The notes under the pieces are model-generated. The model worked only from the letters and a program-made list of their open reading frames with translations, made no database searches and was not told where the DNA came from. A stretch of DNA of 6,014 nucleotides from Synergistaceae bacterium. Its GTDB lineage: Bacteria; Synergistota; Synergistia; Synergistales; Aminobacteriaceae. A program made the position numbers and the translations under genes. The stretch is from contig JAFTBT010000011.1 of the NCBI GenBank assembly GCA_017455085.1, positions 1 to 6,014 of the forward strand, in the 5' to 3' direction. Of this stretch, positions 1 through 6,014 are shown piece after piece. Positions within the stretch are counted from its first letter, which is position 1; each line of letters opens with the position of its first letter.

Positions 1-2838
1 CAGCCCTTCAGGCCTTCACGCATTGCAGGCGAATACACAGAGGAAGGCGGGTTTTTACCGTTCACAGTCTACGGCAACAGCACACTGGAGATTCTTGACG
101 CAGCTATCCTCGCGAACATCAGGGACATTCAGCGGAAAAACTCTCTGCCGCTTTCGGAGAGACTGGAGGGAAAATACAACCTCACTGTCGAAATGGAGAC
201 AGGCACAGGCAAAACTTACACCTACATCAAGACTATATACGAGCTTAACCGGCTGTACGGCTGGAGCAAATTCGTGATAGTTGTTCCGAGCATAGCCATA
301 CGTGAGGGAGTCTACAAGACTTTCCAGATGACGGAGGAACATTTTGTAGTTGACTACAGGCAGAAAATCGACTGCTTCATCTACGAGTCTGCCAACACTT
401 CACGGCTGAGGGCTTTTGCTTCCGAAGATACCCTGCAAGTCATGATCATCAACTCTCAGGCCTTCAACTCCCGCGACGCTGACACCAGACGCATTTACGT
501 GGATACTGACTCGTTCGGCTCAAACAGACCCATTGACGCAATCGCAGCATTACGCCCCATAGTGATCATTGACGAACCGCAGTCAGTGGAGGGCGCAAAA
601 ACTAGGGAGAGCCTGAAGGATTTTGCTCCGCTGTTCACGCTGAGATATTCCGCCACGCCAAGAGAACGCTACAACGTTGTGTACAGGCTTGATGCTGTGG
701 ATGCCTACAGGATGAATCTCGTCAAGAAGATTCGTGTTACCGGAATCCGTGTAGTGAATGCGTCAGCGTCAGGAGGGTATGTGTATTTCAAGGAGGTAGT
801 CCGCACGAAAAATGACCTGTGTGCGCGGATGGAGTACGATGTGCGTTCGTCCGGAGGCATACGGAGAGTCACCCGAAAAGTTCACGAGGGGTTTGACCTG
901 TTCACTGCGTCAGGAGGGCTTGAGGAGTACAGGGACGGATTCACCGTGAAGACTATTGACGGCCTGCACGGAGTAGTTGAGTTTGTGAACGGTGTTGTGT
1001 TGACGGAAGGGGACATGACCGGCTCAAACGAGGAGGAACAGAAGCGCAGGATTCAGATTCGTGAGACCATAAGGGTGCACCTTGAGAAGGAGCAGCAGCT
1101 ATACCGGCGGGGAATAAAAGTGCTGTCGTTGTTCTTCATTGACGAGGTCGCAAAATACAGGCTGTATGACTCTGACGGCCAAGCACAACTCGGAGCATAC
1201 GCAAAGATTTTCGAGGAGGAGTACAGCGAGGCGGTGAATGAGCTTCATCACGGATTCGGCAATGAGGAGTACGCAAAGTATCTTGACGGAATTAGAGCAG
1301 AAGAGACTCACGCTGGGTATTTCTCGGTGGACAAACATAACCGCATGACTGACAGCAAGACCAAACGCAATGAGGACACCGCCGATGACGTGAGCGCGTA
1401 TGACTTGATCATGAAGGACAAAGAGCGGCTGCTGAGTCTGGGTGAGCCTGTGAGGTTCATATTTTCGCACTCGGCACTGCGTGAGGGCTGGGACAATCCG
1501 AACGTTTTCCAGATATGCGCGCTCAGGAACACGAAAGGAGAGATCCGCAGACGGCAGGAAGTCGGAAGAGGTTTGCGGCTGTGTGTGAATCAGGAGGGTG
1601 AACGCGCCGGCAATGAGAGCCTTGACGTGAACGAGCTGACTGTGATAGCGAATGAGAGCTATGCGGAATTTGCTTCGGGACTTCAGCGGGAGATAGCGGA
1701 GTCGTTGAGCTTTAGGCCTAAGAAGATTACGCCTGAACTTTTCGGGAAGGATGATTCTGCGCAGATGACATATGAGCGACTCATCAAGGACGACTATATC
1801 AGTAACGGGACACTGACGGAGAAATACTACACTGACCGCAAGAACGGAACGCTTGAGTATCCTGACGAAGTTATACGTGTGCTTGACTCTGTGTACAGCC
1901 CCGACAGCATAAGGATAGCGGACGGACGCAAGCAGCCCCCAAGAATCACTCTAGACCGCGAAAAGCTGAAGATGCCTGCATTTTTGGGCATGTGGGACAT
2001 GATAAAGCATCGCACTGTGTACTCTACTGCGTTTGATGACAGTGAACTCGTGAAGAGGGCAGCGGCAGATCTCAATGCACACTTGAATGTTGCAGGTAGC
2101 AGCTTTGTTGTTGAGCGGGGGGGACTCTCCGAAGATGACGGGCAGACCTTCACGCTGTACAGCACTAAGTTTCAGGATATAGAGTCGACCGGCGGAAGGG
2201 TGAAGTTTGACGTTGCGGGGAGTCTTTCGGGGATGACGGGTTTGACGCGGGAAATGGTCATCAAGATTCTGAAGGGCATTGCTCCGGAAAAGCTGAGTAT
2301 GTTTGCGGTGAATCCTGAGATGTTCATTGCGAGGACGGCACAGCTCATCAACGAGGCGAAGGGAAGTATTGTAGTTCAGCACATAAGCTATAACGTGCTT
2401 GAGGACGCGTACGGCACGGAGATATTCACTGACGCGGAATTTGCTGGAAGGGATGACGAGAAATTGCTAAACGGCCTGAAGAAATCTCTGTATGACGCTG
2501 TGGAATGCGACTCGAAAACGGAGAAGGATTTTGCAGAGAGTCTTGATGTTAGTGAAGACGTTGAACTGTACGCGAAACTTCCGAGAGAGTTTTGCATAGA
2601 TACTCCGCTGGGAAAATATAACCCTGATTGGGCGATAATTTGGCGCGGTGATGGCAGTGTTGAGCATATGTACTTGATAGCAGAGACGAAGGGAGCGATG
2701 AGTCAGATGCAGATCAAGCCCATAGAGCAGGCCAAGATAGTTTGTGCGCAGAGACACTTTGTGGCAGTGAGCGACGGGGGAGTAGATTATCAAGTAGTGA
2801 ATAATTTCTTGGAGCTTGTGAATCACGTGAAGGGGTGA
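1..2838 (+). CDS. res: Type III restriction enzyme, Res subunit (5'-truncated by window edge)
   Basis: This is the helicase/nuclease subunit of a type III restriction-modification enzyme, which with the Mod methyltransferase uses ATP to communicate along DNA and cut near unmethylated sites. The frame is open from base 1 and yields 945 residues. An internal ATG at 193 is not the start, because it encodes the Met of helicase motif I. Numbering codons from base 1, visible motifs are: Walker A/motif I METGTGKT (65-72), motif II DEPQ (191-194), motif III SATP (217-220), the family-typical REGWDNPNVFQ (494-504), and motif VI around RRQEVGRGLRL (517-527). Near the C-terminus is a PD-(D/E)XK nuclease with D876 (in NPDW) and E895-x-K897 (in AETKG). 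All key residues are intact and there is no frameshift, so the protein looks functional. The family usually has roughly 90-100 residues before motif I and 64 are present, so perhaps 30-40 are missing. The mod gene would be expected upstream. The stop codon lies inside a tandem repeat. Confidence 0.95.
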   Translation, partial: QPFRPSRIAGEYTEEGGFLPFTVYGNSTLEILDAAILANIRDIQRKNSLPLSERLEGKYNLTVEMETGTGKTYTYIKTIYELNRLYGWSKFVIVVPSIAIREGVYKTFQMTEEHFVVDYRQKIDCFIYESANTSRLRAFASEDTLQVMIINSQAFNSRDADTRRIYVDTDSFGSNRPIDAIAALRPIVIIDEPQSVEGAKTRESLKDFAPLFTLRYSATPRERYNVVYRLDAVDAYRMNLVKKIRVTGIRVVNASASGGYVYFKEVVRTKNDLCARMEYDVRSSGGIRRVTRKVHEGFDLFTASGGLEEYRDGFTVKTIDGLHGVVEFVNGVVLTEGDMTGSNEEEQKRRIQIRETIRVHLEKEQQLYRRGIKVLSLFFIDEVAKYRLYDSDGQAQLGAYAKIFEEEYSEAVNELHHGFGNEEYAKYLDGIRAEETHAGYFSVDKHNRMTDSKTKRNEDTADDVSAYDLIMKDKERLLSLGEPVRFIFSHSALREGWDNPNVFQICALRNTKGEIRRRQEVGRGLRLCVNQEGERAGNESLDVNELTVIANESYAEFASGLQREIAESLSFRPKKITPELFGKDDSAQMTYERLIKDDYISNGTLTEKYYTDRKNGTLEYPDEVIRVLDSVYSPDSIRIADGRKQPPRITLDREKLKMPAFLGMWDMIKHRTVYSTAFDDSELVKRAAADLNAHLNVAGSSFVVERGGLSEDDGQTFTLYSTKFQDIESTGGRVKFDVAGSLSGMTGLTREMVIKILKGIAPEKLSMFAVNPEMFIARTAQLINEAKGSIVVQHISYNVLEDAYGTEIFTDAEFAGRDDEKLLNGLKKSLYDAVECDSKTEKDFAESLDVSEDVELYAKLPREFCIDTPLGKYNPDWAIIWRGDGSVEHMYLIAETKGAMSQMQIKPIEQAKIVCAQRHFVAVSDGGVDYQVVNNFLELVNHVKG

Positions 2839-2909
2839 ACACTCTCTCACTACGTACGGGGCGAACACTCTCTCACTACGTACGGGGCGAATACTCTCTA
2901 ATCACGTGA
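2832..2909. repeat. 26-bp tandem repeat, about 2.7 copies, overlapping the res stop codon
   Basis: Unit 1 (2832-2857) and unit 2 (2858-2883) are 26 bp each and differ at a single base: T2836 in unit 1, C2862 in unit 2. Unit 3 (2884-2909) matches for its first 16 bases with one mismatch, then diverges. Its diverged tail is AATCACGTGAA, the same as the sequence just before unit 1 (2821-2831, versus 2900-2910). Each junction holds an ACGT-centred 6-bp palindrome: CACGTG at 2824-2829, TACGTA at 2851-2856, TACGTA at 2877-2882 and CACGTG at 2903-2908. Units are directly adjacent with no spacers, so this is not a CRISPR array. It may be a slippage product of the gene end or a cluster of protein-binding sites; the sequence alone does not decide. 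Confidence 0.9.
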
Positions 2910-2931
2910 AAGGCTAAAATTTTTCAACAAC

Positions 2932-2940
2932 TGCTATAAT
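2932..2940 (+). promoter_or_regulatory. Extended -10 promoter for the ABC transporter operon
   Basis: TGCTATAAT is an exact match to the extended -10 consensus (TGnTATAAT). It lies 41 bases upstream of the binding-protein ATG. At 16-18 bp spacing the -35 position (about 2911-2918) reads AGGCTAAA, which does not resemble TTGACA. A transcription start near A2948 would give a 5' leader of about 33 bases that includes the ribosome binding site. A perfect extended -10 without a -35 can work alone in sigma-70 promoters, or may depend on an activator bound upstream. Confidence 0.75.
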
Positions 2941-2963
2941 TATTCCCATCCCAAATATTTCCT

Positions 2964-2971
2964 AAAGGAGG
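2964..2971 (+). promoter_or_regulatory. Ribosome binding site of the DUF3798 gene
   Basis: AAAGGAGG is a near-complete anti-16S match and ends 9 bases before the ATG at 2981, an ideal spacing. It fixes the start of the binding protein and suggests strong translation, as expected for an abundant periplasmic component. Confidence 0.9.
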
Positions 2972-2980
2972 ATTCTTTTC

Positions 2981-4213
2981 ATGAAGCTGAAACTCGCTTT
3001 ATCAGTTATGCTCGTCTGCGCACTACTCTCCGGAGCTTTCGCAGCAGAACCAGCCAAATTCCACATCGGTATCATGACCGGCACAGTCTCACAGTCTGAA
3101 GACGACCTCAGAGGCGCGGAACTCATGATCAAAATGTACGGCGACACAAAAGACGGCGGCATGATCACCCACGTAACATACCCCGACAATTTCCCGTCAG
3201 AACAGGAGACCACAATAAGCCAGATCGTCGGCCTCGCTGATGACCCCTTGATGAAGGTTATCGTTGTGAATCAGGCAGTACCAGGCACAGCAGAAGGCTT
3301 CAGGCGTGTACGTGAGAGACGGCCCGATATTCTCCTGCTCGCTGGCGAACCCCACGAAGACCCCGGCGTCATCACCGAATCTGCTCATGTTGCCACACAC
3401 ACAGACCACATCGGACGCGGCTACACGATTCCGCTCGGTGCTCAGAAAATGGGTGCGAAGACTTTCGTGCATATCTCCTTCCCTCGTCACATGAGCTATG
3501 AGACTCTTGGCCTTCGTCGCGCAATCATGGAGGAAGCCTGCAAAGATCTCGGTATCAAGTTCGTTTTCGAGACTGCACCAGACCCCACAAGCGACGTGGG
3601 TATGGCCGGAGCACAGCAGTATATCCTTGAGAACATGCCCGCGTGGATCGAGAAATACGGCAAGGACGCGGCATTTTTCTGCACCAATGACGGACACACT
3701 GAGCCATTGCTTCGTCAGGTTGCGAGACTCGGAGGCTATTTCGTTGAGGCGGATTTGCCTTCGCCGTTGATGGGTTATCCCGGCGCGTTGGGTATCGACT
3801 TCACAGCAGAGAATGGAGACTGGCCCGCTATCCTCAAGAAGCTCGAGAAGGCTGTTGTTGACGCTGGAGGCGGCGGAAGAATGGGTACTTGGGCGTATTC
3901 TTGGGGCTATACCACCACTGCAGCATTGGCCGAGTTCGGAAAACGCTACATCGAGAACGGCTACGACAAGGACGACTCATATCTCGGCAGCGCAAAAGCT
4001 CTCCGCGACATGAGGGCAGCATATGATGAATTTTGCCCGGGCGCACACTGGGGCGGAAGCTATTTCATTGAGGCGGCTACCGGCGTGAAAAATACCAAGT
4101 TCGTGTTGCTGCGTCAGGATACTTACGTGCTGGGCAAGGGCTATCTTGGACTCGCTGAGGTGGAGATCCCGGAAAAGTACTTCAGCATCCGCATGACTCC
4201 CCCAGCAAAATAG
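2981..4213 (+). CDS. DUF3798 family periplasmic solute-binding protein of an ABC importer
   Basis: This 410-residue secreted protein is recognised as a DUF3798 member and is probably the substrate-binding component of the importer encoded downstream. Residues 1-21 form a signal peptide: Lys2 and Lys4, a hydrophobic core (5-17), and an AFA|A cleavage site after residue 21 or 22. Cys13 sits in the core but lacks a proper lipobox (the residue before it is Val), so a soluble periplasmic protein is more likely than a lipoprotein. The mature region starts with a beta strand typical of type I binding proteins (KFHIGIMTGT). At 232-239 it has FFCTNDGH, which resembles the conserved Asn-Asp segment of ribose/galactose-binding proteins. 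The length matches the upper range of the family. Three cysteines remain in the mature protein (187, 234, 352). The ligand is unknown. The operon position ahead of an RbsA-type ATPase supports transport rather than a cytoplasmic role. The start is set by the strong ribosome binding site and by the signal peptide. Confidence 0.85.
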   Translation: MKLKLALSVMLVCALLSGAFAAEPAKFHIGIMTGTVSQSEDDLRGAELMIKMYGDTKDGGMITHVTYPDNFPSEQETTISQIVGLADDPLMKVIVVNQAVPGTAEGFRRVRERRPDILLLAGEPHEDPGVITESAHVATHTDHIGRGYTIPLGAQKMGAKTFVHISFPRHMSYETLGLRRAIMEEACKDLGIKFVFETAPDPTSDVGMAGAQQYILENMPAWIEKYGKDAAFFCTNDGHTEPLLRQVARLGGYFVEADLPSPLMGYPGALGIDFTAENGDWPAILKKLEKAVVDAGGGGRMGTWAYSWGYTTTAALAEFGKRYIENGYDKDDSYLGSAKALRDMRAAYDEFCPGAHWGGSYFIEAATGVKNTKFVLLRQDTYVLGKGYLGLAEVEIPEKYFSIRMTPPAK

Positions 4214-4246
4214 TCAGCCCTTAACACGATAATCATGCAGTTTCAT

Positions 4247-4282
4247 GGGGAGTGTCAGGAATCTATCCGCATTCCCCTTTTT
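4247..4282 (+). terminator. Intercistronic hairpin with T run (leaky terminator or processing stem)
   Basis: The arms at 4247-4255 (GGGGAGTGT) and 4269-4277 (GCATTCCCC) pair over 9 bp with two G-U wobbles. Inside them GGA (4258-4260) can pair with TCC (4266-4268) around a 5-base loop, leaving a CA bulge. Five T residues follow (4278-4282). This is the shape of a rho-independent terminator. It lies between the binding protein and the ATPase genes, with only 22 bases to the next start and no clear new promoter. Partial termination, or protection of the upstream mRNA end, would keep the binding protein in excess over the ATPase, a common arrangement in ABC importer operons. Confidence 0.75.
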
Positions 4283-4293
4283 CGTATTATGAG

Positions 4294-4299
4294 AGGTGA
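4294..4299 (+). promoter_or_regulatory. Ribosome binding site that decides a TTG start
   Basis: AGGTGA (within GAGAGGTGAT) ends 5 bases before the TTG at 4305. The codon directly upstream in frame is TAG (4302-4304), and no ATG or GTG occurs in frame before the Walker A motif. This ribosome binding site therefore identifies TTG as the initiation codon of the ATPase. Confidence 0.85.
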
Positions 4300-4304
4300 T
4301 TTAG

Positions 4305-5969
4305 TTGGACAGTAATACACCATTATTAGAGCTTGAACACATCGGCAAAGAGTTTTACGGCAACAGAGTCCTCACTGATATATCCTTCAGCATACAGCCC
4401 GGAGAAATCATCGGCCTTGTCGGGGAAAACGGCGCAGGTAAATCCACACTCCTAAACATACTCTTCGGAATGCCAGTGATCGCATCAACAGGAGGCTACG
4501 AAGGAAACATCATAGTCGACGGAAAACGCGTACAGTTCTCCTCACCGAATCAGGCACTCGCAAAAGGTATCGGCATGGTGCATCAGGAGTTCTCTCTGAT
4601 TCCCGGGTTCACCGCCACAGAAAACATACTCCTTAACCGCGAGGACATTAACGGCTCTGTGTTGAGCTACGTGTTCAGCAGCAGAGTATCGACTCTTGAC
4701 CGCAGGAGCATGGAGCAGAGAGCAAGTGCAGCCCTCAACACCTTAGGCGTAAACATCAGCCCCGATATGGTCGTCAGTGAAATGCCCGTAGGCTACAAAC
4801 AGTTCATAGAGATAGCACGCGAGATCGACCGCAAAAATACCCGCCTGTTGTTTCTGGATGAGCCGACCGCAGTGTTGACGGAACAGGAAGCAGAAATTTT
4901 GTTGATAGCTCTCAAGAAGTTGGCACGTCAGGGAATCGCAATAGTGTTCATCTCCCACAGACTAAGCGAGGTCAAGGAACTTTGCAGCAGAGTAATCGTA
5001 CTCAGGGACGGAAAACTCATCACTGACCTTCCCGCAGAGAATCTCTCCACGCGCGAAATTGCCGCCCTTATGGTTGGACGTGAGGACACCCGCAAACCCG
5101 AAGACACCCCAGAAATGTCGCTGAACCTCATCGAGGAAAAGAGCGTTGATGACACTCTGAACCCTCCCAAGAAGAAAAAGAAGCCCAAGCCCGCGCTCAA
5201 GGTCGATCATTTGTGGGTGGACATGCCCGGAGAAACTGTGCGTGATGTTTCGTTCGAGGTGAAGAAGGGTGAAATTTTCGGCATAGGCGGACTCGCTGGA
5301 CACGGCAAGCTCGGAATCCCTAACGGAATCATGGGCTTGTACCCCGCAGGCGGAAGGGTGAGGCTGTTCGGGAAAACGTTGACCCTCAACAAACCACGTG
5401 CAGCACTTGGCCGCAAGATGGCTTTCGTGAGCGAGGACAGACGAGGAGTCGGGTTATTGCTTGATGAGCCTCTTGACTGGAACATCACATTTACAGCCAT
5501 GCAGACACAGGGAAGGTTCTTGCTGGGAATCCCCTACATCTTCCAAGTCCGGAATGAGCATGCTATGGCGAAAGAGACCAGAAAATTCATCGAGTCCCTC
5601 AGCATCAAGTGCACCGGCCCAAAACAAAAAGCTGGCGAGCTTTCCGGAGGAAACCAGCAGAAAGTGTGTTTAGCGAAAGCGTTTGTATTGAGGCCGAATA
5701 TTTTGCTCATATGCGAACCCACACGCGGAATCGATGTCGGCGCAAAAGCACTCGTACTCGACACCATCAAGCAGTACAACAAGGAAAACGGTACTACGAT
5801 CATCATCACCAGCTCGGAACTTGAGGAGTTACGCAGCGTGTGTGACAGGGTTGCGATTGTCGACAAGGGAGAGATTGCCGGAATACTGCCAGCATCGAGT
5901 CCGGCTGAGGAGTTCGGAATGCTCATGATGGGCGAAAAACTTCGTGTGGCTATGGCTGCGACTGAATAG
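4305..5969 (+). CDS. Double-domain ABC importer ATPase (RbsA/MglA type)
   Basis: This 554-residue cytoplasmic protein carries two fused nucleotide-binding domains and should power the importer whose binding protein is encoded just upstream. Domain 1 (about 7-260) has Walker A GENGAGKST (40-48), Q-loop Gln94, a degenerate signature MPVGYKQ (160-166), Walker B LLFLDEPTA (181-189) and switch His218. Domain 2 (about 297-545) has a degenerate Walker A GLAGHGKL (329-336, Leu replacing the final Ser/Thr), a canonical signature LSGGNQQ (446-452) and Walker B LLICEPTRG (467-475), where Cys470 replaces the usual Asp. Ser-Ser-Glu (503-505) stands where the switch His would be. This asymmetry is normal for the RbsA/MglA class: domain 1's ATP site and domain 2's signature form the competent site. 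A Lys/Pro-rich linker (287-296) joins the domains. The length suits the family, at the long end because of inserts near 107-130 and in the linker. It starts at TTG. The substrate cannot be inferred: a sugar or nucleoside is typical of the class, but DUF3798 partners are uncharacterised. Confidence 0.93.
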   Translation: MDSNTPLLELEHIGKEFYGNRVLTDISFSIQPGEIIGLVGENGAGKSTLLNILFGMPVIASTGGYEGNIIVDGKRVQFSSPNQALAKGIGMVHQEFSLIPGFTATENILLNREDINGSVLSYVFSSRVSTLDRRSMEQRASAALNTLGVNISPDMVVSEMPVGYKQFIEIAREIDRKNTRLLFLDEPTAVLTEQEAEILLIALKKLARQGIAIVFISHRLSEVKELCSRVIVLRDGKLITDLPAENLSTREIAALMVGREDTRKPEDTPEMSLNLIEEKSVDDTLNPPKKKKKPKPALKVDHLWVDMPGETVRDVSFEVKKGEIFGIGGLAGHGKLGIPNGIMGLYPAGGRVRLFGKTLTLNKPRAALGRKMAFVSEDRRGVGLLLDEPLDWNITFTAMQTQGRFLLGIPYIFQVRNEHAMAKETRKFIESLSIKCTGPKQKAGELSGGNQQKVCLAKAFVLRPNILLICEPTRGIDVGAKALVLDTIKQYNKENGTTIIITSSELEELRSVCDRVAIVDKGEIAGILPASSPAEEFGMLMMGEKLRVAMAATE

Positions 5970-5971
5970 CA

Positions 5972-5978
5972 AAGGAGG
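5972..5978 (+). promoter_or_regulatory. Ribosome binding site of the third operon gene
   Basis: AAGGAGG begins two bases after the ATPase stop codon. The next ATG (5992) lies 13 bases after its end, longer than the usual 5-9. No ATG, GTG or TTG lies closer in that frame, because a TGA sits at 5980-5982. Confidence 0.75.
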
Positions 5979-5991
5979 CTGACACATAAAC

Positions 5992-6014
5992 ATGATACGC
6001 AGATTTATACAGAA
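5992..6014 (+). CDS. Start of a third operon gene, probably the ABC permease (3'-truncated)
   Basis: Only seven complete codons are visible (MIRRFIQ). The basic start followed by hydrophobic residues fits the cytoplasmic N-terminus of a membrane protein, but that is too little to identify a family. The 22-base gap to the ATPase and the ribosome binding site support translation as part of the same operon. By analogy with RbsC/MglC-type systems, one or two permease genes are expected here. The start codon is moderately certain; the product is inferred from context only. Confidence 0.6.

Noticed and set aside
1951..2382. 143-codon minus-strand open frame inside res, with others at 1827-2165 and 2467-2868
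   Set aside because: They overlap each other and the well-supported res frame, and show no domain or motif.
2832..2909. CRISPR-like direct repeats
   Set aside because: Units abut with no spacers, only about 2.7 copies exist, and no cas gene is visible.
2832..2909. 26-bp repeat period equals the 25-27 bp cleavage distance of type III restriction enzymes
   Set aside because: The match is amusing next to res, but no mechanism links the two, so it is treated as coincidence.
2906..2911. GTGAAA as a -35 element for the promoter at 2932-2940
   Set aside because: It matches TTGACA at four of six positions, but the spacer to TATAAT would be 23 bp, too long for normal sigma-70 promoters.
3008..3019. 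Lipobox ending at Cys13 of the DUF3798 protein
   Set aside because: The residues are M-L-V-C. The position before Cys should be Gly, Ala or Ser, and a good signal peptidase I site (AFA) follows at 19-21.
3197..3697. 166-codon open frame on the minus strand inside the DUF3798 gene
   Set aside because: It lies wholly antisense to a gene with a clear signal peptide and ribosome binding site. Its translation shows no recognisable domain, and such frames are expected opposite moderately GC-rich genes.
4285..4290. TATTAT as a -10 element for a separate ATPase promoter
   Set aside because: Transcription would begin in or after the ribosome binding site, and no -35 is evident because the terminator hairpin occupies that place.

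Overview
The window holds the end of a type III restriction-modification locus followed by the first genes of an ABC importer operon, all on the + strand. The best reading of the host is a diderm anaerobe related to Synergistetes (Synergistaceae-like). This rests on three things: a DUF3798 binding protein paired with a fused double ABC ATPase, a type I (non-lipoprotein) signal peptide on that binding protein, and moderate GC with strong AAAGGAGG-type ribosome binding sites. The assignment is an inference from family distribution. Clostridia and Fusobacteria also carry related systems.

Layout. Bases 1-2838 encode all but the extreme N-terminus of a type III restriction enzyme Res subunit, with SF2 helicase motifs and a C-terminal PD-(D/E)XK nuclease; its partner methyltransferase (mod) is not in view. 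Bases 2832-2909 carry about 2.7 copies of a 26-bp tandem repeat that starts inside the last codons of res and contains its stop codon. ACGT-centred 6-bp palindromes recur every 26-27 bp through this stretch. Just downstream is an extended -10 promoter (TGCTATAAT, 2932-2940) with no good -35, then a strong ribosome binding site.

Bases 2981-4213 encode a secreted 410-residue DUF3798 protein with a type I periplasmic-binding-protein character. A hairpin followed by a short T run (4247-4282) separates it from a TTG-started 554-residue RbsA/MglA-type double ABC ATPase (4305-5969). A third gene starts at 5992 behind a ribosome binding site and runs off the window after seven codons; by context it should be a membrane permease.

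The three downstream genes most likely form one operon for uptake of an unidentified solute. The binding protein would capture it in the periplasm, the ATPase would drive transport, and the permease(s) beyond the window would form the channel. The hairpin after the first gene probably lowers transcription of the ATPase and permease genes relative to the binding protein. The least explained element is the palindrome-bearing tandem array upstream of the -35-less promoter.
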